Assembly (NCBI GenBank): GCA_020002185.1
Contig: CM034531.1
Location: forward strand, 40,406,365 to 40,470,364
Reading direction: 5' to 3'
From: Paraescarpia echinospica
Lineage: Eukaryota; Annelida; Polychaeta; Sabellida; Siboglinidae
Length of the DNA stretch: 64,000 bases
The position numbers were made by a program, and so were the translations under genes. This document shows positions 12,551 to 23,900 of the stretch, in pieces; the stretch's first letter is position 1, and each line of letters starts with the position of its first letter. The notes beneath the pieces are model-generated. The model made no database searches and was not told where the DNA came from. It saw only the letters and a list, made by a program, of their open reading frames with translations.

Positions 12551-12697
12551 TGTAGCAACAGCCAATATCGGCCACCATACTTCATGTTTTGTCTTTATCC
12601 CAAAGCATGATGGGATACATGTGATGTTAATGTCAAGTTTGTGTTGAATAAAGATGGTTCAGCGTCTGTCAAAAACGACTCGCTTATGAATTCTTTA
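12551..12697 (+). repeat. Gypsy 3' LTR
   Basis: Starts TGTAGCAACAGCC directly after the purine-rich tract CGGTGGGAGG (12541-12550, the likely polypurine tract). It ends GAATTCTTTA and is followed by the target duplication AGGAC. Confidence 0.88.
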
Positions 12698-12704
12698 AGG
12701 ACCT

Positions 12705-14345
12705 TTAAGATATATTACATATTAAAATTTAGAAATTAGAATTGCACAAAAAACATTTATAAAATATGTAACATCAATAAATAAAATAAAAAACGCTGTG
12801 TTAAAATGTTCATTACGTTGTTTGTCCCTGTTGTCTAATTAAACACGTTCTGCAAATATGCTCTCTTAAACGCACTTAGAGAGCTGCATTTTCATATTTC
12901 TGGATTTAAAGTATTCCATATTTGTGCGCCATTAACAGCTATAGAGTTCTTGAAGATATTGGTCCGTGCTCTTGGAACATACAAGTCCCCTCTTGCATTT
13001 GACCGTGTTGTTCTTGTCGAAACGTTCGACACATATTTGAATAGCACACACATGTAGTCAGGAGCCAGTCCCTTTACTGCCTTGAACACCAATTGAGATT
13101 GTCTGGTAGTGGCAGCCAGTTTAGTTGTTTCAATAGTGGAGCAGTTGGAGCTCTGTATTCAGAGTCTGTTATGATTCTGGCAGCATGTCTTTGAAGTTTG
13201 TAAATGCGTTCTGATGAATTTGCATTGCCCCAGAGTGTGCTGCAATAGTCCATGTGTGGTAGAACGTAGCTGTTGTAGAACGTCTTCCGTGCTTGGTATG
13301 GAAGGTATTTCTTTATTCTGCAGAGAAGTGCGAGGTTTCCGGCAATCGTGTTGTGTGTCTTGTGCACATGGGCGTTCCAGGTGAGGAAATTATCTACTTG
13401 AAGCCCGAGTAGCCTCTCACTTTCGACCACTTGAAGCTTGTCTCCCTTTATGCATATCTCGATATAAGTTTTGTTAAGATGTTGCCACTTGTGTCAGGTC
13501 GTGACAATCATGATCTTCGTTTTTTCAGCATTAATAACCATACTGTTTTCGTCACACCACTTGGAGATTTCCTGAAGATCATTGTTTAGGCTCTGTTCGA
13601 TTGTCTGAACAGTCTTTCCCGTGGCACTGATGGTGGAATCATCAGCATACATGTCCACAGAGTTTATCGTTCTTGTGCTTAGGGGCATGTCGTTCATGAA
13701 CACAATAAAAAACAGTGGTCCCAGTATAGAGCCTTGGGGAACCCCGGTTGTGATCTCGGCTTGTCCAGACAGTTTGCCCTTGAAATGGACAAACTGTTGG
13801 CGCTCTGACAGATACGAAGAGAACCATCGCATTGAATGTAGTGAACATCCGTAGATGGCCAATTTCTGCAGCAAGACAGTGTGGTTTGTGTTATATCTCG
13901 TGGACACAGGTCACGAAAATGCACAGCTGACGTGGGTTTCTGGTGTGCTCTTCGATGACATGTTGATAGAAGGAAGTTTTTGCAGTCTGGATCATGTTAG
14001 TCACCTTGTTTCGCCAAACCTTGTAGTTTTCCCACCTCCCTTGTGACTTGTGTCTATCTCTCTCTTGCATAGCACCAACAATATCTCCTGTGAGCCAGTC
14101 TGGCTGCTGTTTTCGCTTTACGTTTCCGCGCTTCACTGGCGCACGTTTGTCACACACACCAACAAAACTTGTCATCCATGCATCCAGCGCATCATCTGCA
14201 TCAGCATGCTTGCCAACATCTGACCATGATATTTGATGAAGATCATGCACAAAATTGTCCAGATTAAAGTGTTTATACTGTCGATATGTGATCACAAAGG
14301 GAATATCAGTCTTAGTTGAGTTGCGTTTGCGTAACAACACCACCG
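12705..14345 (-). mobile_element. Jockey-superfamily LINE remnant with internal deletion
   Basis: On the minus strand, 14343-13891 encodes the linker after the endonuclease (GDIVGAMQERDRHK). This joins directly to RT from about motif 2 (13907-13494: GVPQGSILGP, MYADDSTI, INAEKTKIMIV). Thumb and C-terminal pieces follow in other frames at 13430-13074 and 13092-12892 (GAQIWNTLNPEI). The palm start (NYRPISL, KAFD) is missing, so a stretch has been deleted near 13900. The clade within the CR1/L2/Rex1 group is unresolved. Confidence 0.75.
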
Positions 14346-14574
14346 AAAAATAATATGGTATTTAAATGTAAAATGGAACATATATATTCTATGTTTAGTT
14401 AATATAGTTAGTAGAGTAGATTGTACTAAATATGGTACATACTATATACATATATTTTGTTGTAAATATTTATGAATTTTTATACTTTATAATATGATGA
14501 TGATTATGAAAGTACTTGACAGTCTCAAATATTATTTCAAATACTTTGGGCATGGCTATAAATAAATGGCAAGT
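14346..14574. other. AT-rich spacer without recognisable feature
   Basis: Simple AT-rich sequence between two repeats. No exon or element signature seen. Confidence 0.5.
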
Positions 14575-14935
14575 TAGATTTTTAGTCCTTTGGGCCGAAA
14601 GTCCAACGGACTTATGCCATCATTCCGCGTCCGCCCTGCGCCGTTAGCTGCCATATCTTAGAAACCGTTCAGCAACTTTTTCTCTAATTTTGCACAGACA
14701 TCTTTGGGTACTGCCACTATGCATGAGAAATTTGTATTTGATTGAATAATTCTAAGGGCCCTGTAGGTCCCCAACTGGTAAATTTTAACATTTTGCCTAT
14801 TTTTTCAAACTTATCAGTAAATGTTTCTTTGAATTTGCATAGACATTTCATGTGCCACTACACACAATAAATCTGTATTTGATTGAATCATTCTAAGGGC
14901 ACACCAGGGCCCCCAAAAAGCAAAATTTTCCTGCT
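14575..14935 (+). repeat. Dispersed repeat beginning TTTTTAGTCCTTTGG
   Basis: Shares TTAGTCCTTTGG, the block CCGTTAGCTGCC(A/G)TATCT, CAGCAACTTTTTCTCTAATT and a CTGTATTTGATTGAATCATT-type block with the copies at 58013-58436 and 58437-59040. The TTTGATTGAAT block occurs twice here (14735 and 14877). Non-coding; the class is unknown to me. Confidence 0.75.
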
Positions 14936-14939
14936 GTTT

Positions 14940-17560
14940 CCATGCTGCTGTAAGCCTCCTGAGGATGAAATCAAGGATGAGTTCTATGAACAGTTGGAGG
15001 AGGAAATCAGGACTACACAACGGCATGATGTACTTATGGTGGTGGGAGACCTCAACGCAAGAATTGGAGAGGATAACACAGGAAGAGAAAGGGCCATGGG
15101 CACCCAGGGCTTTGGACGCATGAATAACAACGGACAGAGACTCTAGGATCTATGTGTAGAAAATATCCTAGTCATAGGTGGAACTCTATTCAAGCACAGA
15201 ACCATTCACAAGACCACTCGGAGGTCTCCAGATAACAACACTGTCAGCCAGATCGACCATGTGGTAATTAATCAGAAGTGGAGACGATCACTCCAGGATG
15301 TCAGAGCCAGACGTGGAGCCGACGTGGGGAGCGATCATATGCTAGTAGTGGCAACGCTGTCCATGAAGCGTAGGAAGGCAAGGAGAGGAGAAGACAGACA
15401 GCGGCGATTTGCCACAGGAAAGTTAAAGAACACTAATACAGGGAAAGCTTTCCAGCTGGACTTGCAAAACCGCTTTCGCATACTCCAAGAAGAACAAGAA
15501 TTGAGCATCGACAGTTTAAATCAGGCATTGACAGAAACAAGCAAGAAAGTTTTAGGGTACAAAAGAAAAAGGAAAGAGAAATAGATCAAACCAGACACAT
15601 GGACAACAATTTATGAAACAAAAACAACAAAAAAGAAGCTAAATGATGCCAAATCCCTTGCGGACAAAGCAGAAACAGCAGCACAGATACAGAACATGGC
15701 TGCACTGTACAAGATAACCAAGACACTGACCGACGGTTTTAAAACTAACGACGTCCCAGGGAAAGGTGTAACTGGAAATGCTGTCATTGGTGTAGCAGAA
15801 CAGATCCAAAGAAGGAAAACACACTTCGAGACCATCCTTAACAAAGCAGCACCAAATAATCAAGCAGACATTCCAGAAAGCGAAGAGGACCTTCAGACCA
15901 ACACTGACCCACCATCTGCTGAAGAAGTGAGGAAAGCTATCAAGACCATGAAGTCAGGAAAAGCACTGAGGTCAGACGGTGTGAGTGCAGAGATGCTGAA
16001 GGCTGGAGGTGAGGTCACCGCTGGAGCCTTGACAGAGATCTTCAAAGATATGCGGGAGGCGGAAGAAATACCTGGTGACTGGAAGATGGGGCAGATTGTT
16101 AAATTACCTAAGAAAAGAGACCTTAGCCATTGCAACAACTGGAGAGGGATCACTCTTTTGTCCATCAGCAGTAAAGTTTTCAGTAGGGTAATCCTTGACA
16201 TAATTTTTAGGAAAGAAAGATGTTGTGGGATCACATTTTTTACACAAAGGCAGATCCTGCAACAGTGCCAGGAATGGAGCACTCCAGTCTATGCAAACTT
16301 CGTCAATTTTGAAAAGGCTTTCGACAGTATTCACATACTCTCTCTGGCATATCCGGTATTATAGATCCCTCTAAAGATTGTGAGCATAATCAAACTGCTT
16401 TCTAGCAACTTTAGATCCAAGGTCAACTGCGACCAACACCTCATAGAAGATCAAAACCAGAGTGAAATAAGGATGCATATTATCCCTTTCCTCTTCTGCC
16501 TTGGGATCGACCTGGTCATGAAAGAAACAACACTAGCAGAGAAAAGTGGCATCAAATGGACCTTCACACATACAGTAGGTGATCTAGACTTTGCAGATGA
16601 CATATCTTGAAAGTATATAGCTATAGCTTGTCACTCCGCTATGGAGACATCCAAAGAAAAAGTGAGGAACTTGCCAGAAAATGCTGGGGAAAATAGGGCT
16701 ATAGATGAACACCAACAAAACGAAGGTGCTGCAAAACAACAGCTAAACAATAGACCCAATCACAATTGGAGGAAGACATATTGAAGAAGTGACCGAGTTC
16801 ACCTACCTTGGGGCCAAGGTGACAACAGATGGAAACTCGGAGTCTGAGGTTAAGGCAAGGATCAGCAAGGCAAGAGGAGCATTTGCAGCACTTAAGAACA
16901 TCTAGAAAACCAATAAGATCAGCAACAGAACCAAAGTTTGTCGGTTCAAGAGCAACGTCCTGAGTGCTGTTATATGTGGCAGAATCATGGAAGGTCACCA
17001 AAGGCATATGCCAGATGCTGGAAGTGTTTCACAACAAGTGTCTCAGGAGGATTCTACAAATCTACTGGCCAAATAAAATCTCTAACACGGAATTCCACGA
17101 AAGGACAGACATGCAGCCCATCTCTCTTGAAGTTAAATGCCGCAGATGGAGATGGATCGGACACGTATGCAGAAAGACCCGGACATCCATTCCAAAAGTG
17201 GCCATGCGCTGGACCCCTGGTGGCAAGAGAGTGAGGGGGAAGACCCAAGGAGACACGGAGGAGATCAGTGGAGTGGGAGATGAAGACACTCGGGTGGAGC
17301 TGGGACCAAGTAACAAAGCTGGCAGCAGACAGACAACACTGGTGTTCTTTGGTGTTGGCCTTATGTGTGAACCCACACAAAGAGGAGTAACTAAGTCTCC
17401 TGCAGCAGCTGATCTCTATTTATAACTGGATCGTGGACTTTGCCCTGATCACTGAGGTGGCTGAATGGTGTGGCCAGCTGTAAACCTGTATATTGGACTA
17501 GCCTTGGCTCACTGCCTGCCATTGTCCCAGTGTCAAACAGAATGCCTCCATGTGGGCTGT
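14940..17560 (+). mobile_element. RTE-type LINE, degenerate
   Basis: One non-LTR element read across several frames. The endonuclease region has VVGDLNARIGEDN, IDHVVINQKWRR and GSDHMLV (15040-15360). The linker spans 15400-15700. RT has SGKALRSDGVSAEML, NWRGITLLS, NFEKAFDS (15900-16340) and LDFADD (16590-16607). The C-terminal region is 16790-17425 with EFTYLGAKVT and RWRWIGHVC. Its endonuclease start is missing. This lineage is often annotated as 'craniofacial development protein 2-like'. Confidence 0.85.
15030..17425 (+). pseudogene. RTE endonuclease/reverse transcriptase pseudogene
   Basis: The frames are broken by stops near 15146, 15582 and 16609, frameshifts near 16230-16390, and a loss of sequence between NWRGITLLS and NFEKAFDS. 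Both aspartates of FADD are kept at about 16597-16604. The C-terminal part (16964-17425) is open and contains the RWRWIGH motif followed by the basic GGKRVRGK segment. Confidence 0.8.
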
Positions 17561-19550
17561 AACTATGTGTAATGGGAATTCCTACTGCACTGGCAGAACC
17601 TGAGAAACTTCAAAACAGCAATAGGCATAATTATCAATGCAATGTAACGATATGATCTAGGATTAAGAAAATTACTTAGATATAAAATAATATATCAAAT
17701 AACTTAGGTATGCTCGAAAAGGTTAAAGAATATTTAGCCAAAATTATAAGGAATATTATTAAGATGTTTTACTATACATGTTGCAGCTATTACTTAACTC
17801 CAAGTCAGTATTATCAAAAAGAATAGATCCTATTCTTTTTGGTATTATGTCATTAATTGCTATTGTTTTTAAGTCAAAATGCATGCTATGTATATGTACC
17901 TTGTAAACAAATAAAGTTTTGTCATAGTTCATCTCTTTCTTCTTACCATATTGAGGGAGGGTGGTAGGGGCAAAATGAGAACAGAAAATGTGTGCATATT
18001 TTCTTAAACAACCTTTAACTGTGCTACATGCGAGATTGCAGCTCACCAACTCTCCTGCAAGGTTTCTACAACCACTGGCTTTATTCACCTGTCTTGTTTA
18101 ACTTCTTGAGACTGAGTTGTACTTATTCTATTTATGCATACTGTACATTATACCATAAAATATTCCGATGAAAAATGTAATAGTAATTGCTTCAAATGTG
18201 ATAGTAATAGGAAGAATTCAGCATATAATAGGAAGGAAACAAAATAATAGTAATAGATTACATTGCAATGTAATTGACCCCAGGCCTGGATACACTACCT
18301 ATCATAATGCATGTTCGGATACACGACCTCTGTCGAAATGCACTACAGAATATACCTCTGTCGAGATATTTTGGTATATGCCGATGGGATACCCATGTGA
18401 CAGCAAACAGACTACAAGAAACATATCCAACACACAATTTGTATTCATTTGTACAATATACATCACTTATTCACAGACAACTAACTATACTAACCACATA
18501 AACTTTCATGCATCAATAAATGGCACATTCAAATATATTACCATAAAGATATAGACACTTATACTTTATTGCCTGTACATAACAGAAATGGTAAGATACC
18601 TGTTAATGGTGTCTGTACAAATGACAATGAACTACAGAAAAGCAGCATTTACAACTCGGACTGCCATATCAGTATATTATATCCACAAAGGACTACCCTG
18701 GTAGTCTAAAAATATCTTGTGAAATGACATTGCCAATCACTCATTAAACAAACAGATACTGAATTTGTCATCCTGATGAAAACCTACAGGCAGTGAATGT
18801 AACGACATTGCCAGTGAAATATGTTTGTGCTATTTGCATTGCACCCAGACACCATTTACCCACGTTCTGTGTGCACACCTTACCTTACAGCTACAAACCA
18901 ACAGTTGTTTGGTATGCCTTGTGATTACACCCTAAACAAGATGTAATGCTTGTAGACTGTACGTAATAAACAATACTGTACAACTATGTAGACCGTTTAC
19001 TAATAATAACAGTTTCATGACATCTTGCAATGAGGAAACTGTATTCCACTTTCATGGTTTAACTTTCATCGATTTTCTGACATTTGACATTCTTACACCC
19101 TTTACAGTTTTGAGCAAGGTTCCTTTGGTATTATGGGGCATGGCCCACATTTATCAAATATCATGTGGATTGGAGAACAGATCCGCAGCTAAAAACATTC
19201 CTGAAGATAAGAGGATATTTAAGTTGTGTCAACATAATCCCAAGTGTCGCAAAGAGCTCCTTGTGTAGTTGAGCATGACGACAGAATAGCGAGTGTCCAC
19301 CACGTGTTTGCTGTCTTATCCATTTTACAGGCATATACATTATCTTAATTTTTTTTAGAAAATCAGGTTTGCCACATTTATAATTAACATTTATAAGCCT
19401 TATTTATTTTGGGTACAATGAAATATATGTATTACAATAAATAATATTACTTACCATAATACTCTAATAACATTGTTATATAATAGTAAAAAAGAATTTT
19501 TTGGTGAAAAGTTTGTAAGTCAAATCATTATCTGTGAACATGATAACTTC
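17560..19550. other. No gene recognised
   Basis: AT-rich sequence with only short chance ORFs. 18274-18510 and 19017-19268 have open frames but no recognisable motif and no convincing splice context. This is the downstream flank of TUSC2. Confidence 0.4.
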
Positions 19551-19559
19551 AGTATTGTG

Positions 19560-19990
19560 TGTAAGAAGTGTTCAGTAAAGTATGTGACCTCCTTTAGCAA
19601 TAATGCAAGCCCGGATTCTGCTTCACATTAACCATGAGTGTCAGTAGTTGGGTGTTGTAATCTGATAGGTGTTGGTCGGGAGTTTTTGTTACAGATGACG
19701 CCATCTCTGGGATAAAGGCAGGACATGATAGTCTGAACACGACTGCTGCTGCAGGTATGTTTGCACAATCCGTGCGACCTGTTATCTAATTTTGTCCTGC
19801 TGGAACAAGTGCACTCAGATGTAGGCGCATGATTGAAGGTACCAGTTCAGGATTAAAAACTTCATCTCAATATCTCTGGGCACTGAACTTGTCGTTGATG
19901 TTGATATGTTCAGTCTTTGAACTGATGTGACATTCGGTTAGCCCCGTCTGTATGCTGAGCAACTGCTGCATCCAAGTACCATTCCCCACG
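19560..19990 (-). pseudogene. Tc1/mariner-family transposase fossil
   Basis: Read on the minus strand, the segment around 19930-19840 gives FSAQRY-stop-DEVFNPELVP, resembling the (N/S)xQRYxDEVLxPxVVP block of Tc1/mariner DDE transposases. Downstream weak matches recall the FL..PAxxPEMxPI block (19735-19690) and the GGHTRY-like C-terminus (near 19590). Multiple stops. No terminal repeats found. Recognition rests on pattern memory. Confidence 0.5.
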
Positions 19991-20458
19991 TCATCAGTAC
20001 ATTTGTACAATCCGTTAATACTAAGTAGCGTTGGTTTCCTGCCTACTGAAGTGTCCAGTTACCCAATAATTTAAAGGGCAACTGTCTTTCACCTCTACAT
20101 TACTACATATATTACACAATGATTTGCTGTAATCTGCCTTTTATTGGAAACCGATCAAGCATAAAAAATTGTTCTCAGTACATCACCTCATTTGAGTAAA
20201 TATGCTACAGCACAGTTAAAATAATGCACACAATTTGTCAGGTAGAATAATTAAGAGCCACCAAAGCAACTTGTGTTTCTTTTTTTGACTAGCATAGTTG
20301 TCAGGAATGTCAAGGTATGTCAGAAGATGTAATCAACCAGTTTCATGACCTAAAACCTTACTTTATTTCTCAATATATCTATAAATCTGGCTGAAGAATA
20401 TCTTAGCTACAATGTAGTAACTTTTCCATTCTCACCCAAGCTCTCACTTGTTCAGAGT

Positions 20459-20700
20459 CGAGTAACTCAGAGAGCAAGTATGTACATCATTTATCCTGGG
20501 TGGATTAACTCCGACAGCGAGTGAGTACATCACTCTGGGTGGAGTAACTCTGATGTAGTGAATAAACCATTAATCCTGGGTGGAGTAACTCCGACAGCAA
20601 GCGAGTACATTACCCTGGGCGGAGTAACTCTGATGTAGCGAATACAACATTTACCCTGGGTGGAGTAATTCCGATAACAAATGAATACATTACATGTTTT
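20459..20700. repeat. 39/41-bp alternating tandem repeat (CTGGGTGGAGTAACTC)
   Basis: The block CTGGG(T/C)GGAGTAACTC recurs at 20496, 20535, 20576, 20615 and 20656, with spacings 39, 41, 39, 41. This forms an 80-bp dimer in which units alternate between CCGACAGC and TGATGTAG tails. It lies about 220-460 bp past the TUSC2 stop, so it may fall in the 3' UTR. Confidence 0.85.
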
Positions 20701-20921
20701 TTCCATAATTATTTTGGAAAGATCTTTTTAAGAAAAAATCTTTCAGAATTATTTTCCAGGAACAGAATAGTTCACAGCAGGATGTTTTTTATGATGATCC
20801 CTTTAGCACTGATTATGTGTGTGTCTTAATTGTAACATGCAGGTAATGTGCCAATGTCTAATTCATTGATGTCTTCCAACATGTCCAGTCTGTCTGTCTA
20901 TCTACAGATCTGACTGGGGTG

Positions 20922-20996
20922 TCAGCTTTTTGTCACCTCACACATGATGATGGGGAAATCGACACTGAGTCTTGGGTGGGGCAGTTCAATTTCACC
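20922..20996 (-). CDS. TUSC2: TUSC2 coding exon 3 and stop
   Basis: 25 codons including TGA at 20924-20922. Encodes GEIELPHPRLSVDFPIIMCE and a short VTKS tail. Acceptor CTGTTTCAG. A TTTATT (AATAAA on the minus strand) at 20362 is a possible poly(A) signal. Confidence 0.93.
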   Translation of the reverse strand, partial: GEIELPHPRLSVDFPIIMCEVTKS

Positions 20997-23900
20997 CTGA
21001 AACAGTGTCAACAGTTTGCATCATAAATACACAATTGCTAGGATATTTTGCGTTCCCATACAACAAAAAGTAAATTAATACTTTACAAAATCATTTCATC
21101 ATAATGTATATAATCTTTATAAAAACAGGTTGTAATTATATTATATATGATATCAAACTTAACATTTCTGATCACATTTTGCTAAAACAGAAAACAACAT
21201 AAAAACTTAATAAACACATTAATAGTAAAGTACTAATGACTACAAAATTATAATAATATATTATATAATATACAATTAAATTAATAGTAGTAAGTATTAT
21301 GGTAACTGCAGTGAATGGATGGGCGCGTATCATACAAAACCAGACATTAAAAGCAAACGTGAAATAATACATTTTATTTGTTAACATATGTATTAAAAGC
21401 ATAAATAATTATTACTTAGCGTACCTCTGGTCTCAGGTTTGCGTAGCTGCGTCGCATGGTGGTTCTGTGAGTATTGTGGCTGATTTTAACCTCCTCATAG
21501 AATTCATGCGCGAGGTCACCATCCTCATCAAAGTACATGGAGCTGCAACAGTGACACAATAAGTACCATGACAAGAAGTTGGTTTCCAACGACACAGAAA
21601 TAACTTCTCTGTAACTGTAGAGTTCAAAATACGTCAATCATAATCATTATTTTAGTCTTTGCCATTGATAATACTAAACTGAGCTAAATTGAGCTTTCAT
21701 TGAACATATAACTGTCAGTTAGCATTTACAATTTCACATAGTCATATGCTGGTAAGTACTGTTGAACAACCGTTTTAAACCTTCATCCCTACATCAAAAC
21801 AATTGTTTAACAGTGATCTAGACATAATTCTATCAATTTGCACACAAAAATAGATGCTTAATACTTTGTAATGTATTGTATTTATTCAGCTTCTAACAGG
21901 TCCAGTGGACCCAGTAACAGGACTGATAACTGAAACAATACATATAAATAATAATAGAACAATAAAAACAATAACAGTAAGGACATAAAAACCACACAAT
22001 ATAAACATAAAATATACCAGGCAAAAATCTGTTATACATAGACATTTTTGTGTGAATTGAAGTTCTAAAGGTTTCAGCTTCTGAAAATATATCATAGGTT
22101 GGATCGCTTAAATACAATGTGTTGAAAGTAGTCATCATCTATATCTCACACATAAAACTTAATATTGAGTTAATATAGTCTATATGTAACATATACAGGT
22201 GTATATATTACAGACAATCAGTTTAGCCCTGCACCCTGATTTAACCATTAAAACGGTAAACTACAGTCACCATAAATAAACTTTAAAATATAGTCTATGT
22301 AAACATATACAGGATCTACGTATGCACAGTGCTTGATCTTTTAGTGATTCGTGTGACACGTTCTGACCTTAGAATGATTTATGCAACACAAATAGGCTAT
22401 ACACAATTTTTTATGCATGCATATTTTATGAGATTTGGATTTTGTCAGTCTATTTTTGTATTTTCTAACAATTGGTTTCCATGACAATGAACACATATTA
22501 CGGAAGAATTTGTTCATATCTTTTGCAAAAATGGCCTAAGACTAGGACATTCAATTTCTACTCCACCAGTAGATCATATATAGGTTCCTGTATAAATGTC
22601 TTGTAATCATCATTAGGTCTATTTGAGTAATGCGGCATCACCAAATGGGCACCATTCTACACAATGTTAAGAATTAAAAGTACGTATTGCAATGTATGGT
22701 ATGTACGTCCTGTATTATTAAGCATATGTATTTTTGTGTTTTAATATATAAATAAAAACGATCTCTTAATTTGTATGGAAGTCAAGTGTTGTTGTTTTGT
22801 GAAAACACTGTTATCGCTCAATAGATACCATTCCCCAATTTTTTTTCAGATTTTGTTTTATTGCATAACCTGTTTAATTGCATAAATTAACTGAGCAAAT
22901 GGTGTATACATGTATATAAGTGGGATCGACTATAGTTTTTATCCATATGAGCCTAATTATGAGGAAATGTCAAACGGGTAAAAAAACCAGCAATGCCAAT
23001 GGAGCATAATTTGTTGTGACTATAACCAATATATACAATTATGGGTTACCCAATTATGTAGGCACTTCAAAAAAAAATTAAATATCATGGTAGAACATTG
23101 TGAATGGGCTTAAATTAAATTAAAGGTAATAGGTTAAGGATCACATAACTGTTTATTTTATTAAGATACCTTTAATAGATCAAAAGTTATTGTGATTTTA
23201 AGACGGAAAAACAGCATCATTTTTGTGTATCTCTTACAATGACAAAATGGACTCATTTTTGTGTTTTCTATAGGTAAATATTTGCTTTCAAATATAATAA
23301 CTTTTTTATTTATACATATATTTAAATACTGTCTTTAGGGTTTTCAAACACATTGACAAGAGTAATAAATTTATAATATTTAATATTTTTAGTACTAATT
23401 ATAACCAAATTAATGCAATTAATTAGTTAATTTTAGTTATGTAGCATGCAAAACTCAACAGACCAAAACGCTCCAATTAAAGGCCATAATATCCATGATT
23501 ATGAAGATTTTATACATATTATGCAATGTGTATAACCACATTAATAATGGTAATAAATATGCATTAAAAAATAATTTAAAAATAATAATTATTTAATTAA
23601 TTAGTCAATATTGGGTAATTAGCACACAACCTCGACTGACCAAAACATATCAGTAAAAGGCCATAATGTCCATGACTATGAAGATATTTATGCATATTAT
23701 GCAATGTGTATAACCACATTAATAATGGTAATAAATATACATTAACAAATCATTTAATAATTTATTTAATTAGTCAATATTGGCTAATTAGTGCGCAACC
23801 TCGACAAACCGACACATTTCAGTAAAAGGCCATAATGTCCATGATTATGAAGATATTTGTATAATTTATGAAAGCAGTAAACCACATTAATTATATTATA

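Larger units (their letters stand above)
8166..12697 (+). mobile_element. Gypsy LTR retrotransposon (Mag-like), complete but inactivated
   Basis: Short near-identical LTRs flank gag and pol. The domain order PR-RT-RNaseH-IN defines Gypsy (Ty3). Target duplication AGGAC is at 8161-8165 and 12698-12702. The paralogous TTAA element at 36272-36293 shows the matching empty site (AAGACCTTTAA). Nine bases (8166-8174) between the target duplication and the clear LTR start are unexplained. There is no env. Frameshifts and two in-frame stops make it non-autonomous. Confidence 0.92.
1..12702 (+). mobile_element. Left copy of a dispersed TTAA/TIR element, broken by later insertions
   Basis: Bases 1-2189 and 7911-8165 are colinear with 33697-36030 and 36030-36285. 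Shared blocks include the stretch around CTGCATGGCTGTAGAATC, the block at 1160-1260, and the terminal block ending in CGAATTGGTTGAGGACC. The left end lies outside the window. Relative to the right copy this one lacks about 290 bp after base 145 and has gained 2190-7911 (a LINE) and 8166-12697 (Gypsy). After the Gypsy element the terminus resumes as ACCT followed by TTAA at 12701-12707. No transposase was recognised in either copy. It is identified as an element only because the right copy has both ends. Confidence 0.65.

Noticed and set aside
14940..17425. Endonuclease-like ORFs often labelled 'craniofacial development protein 2'
   Set aside because: The full context is an RTE retrotransposon with RT and the RWRWIGH C-terminus, so it is not a host gene.
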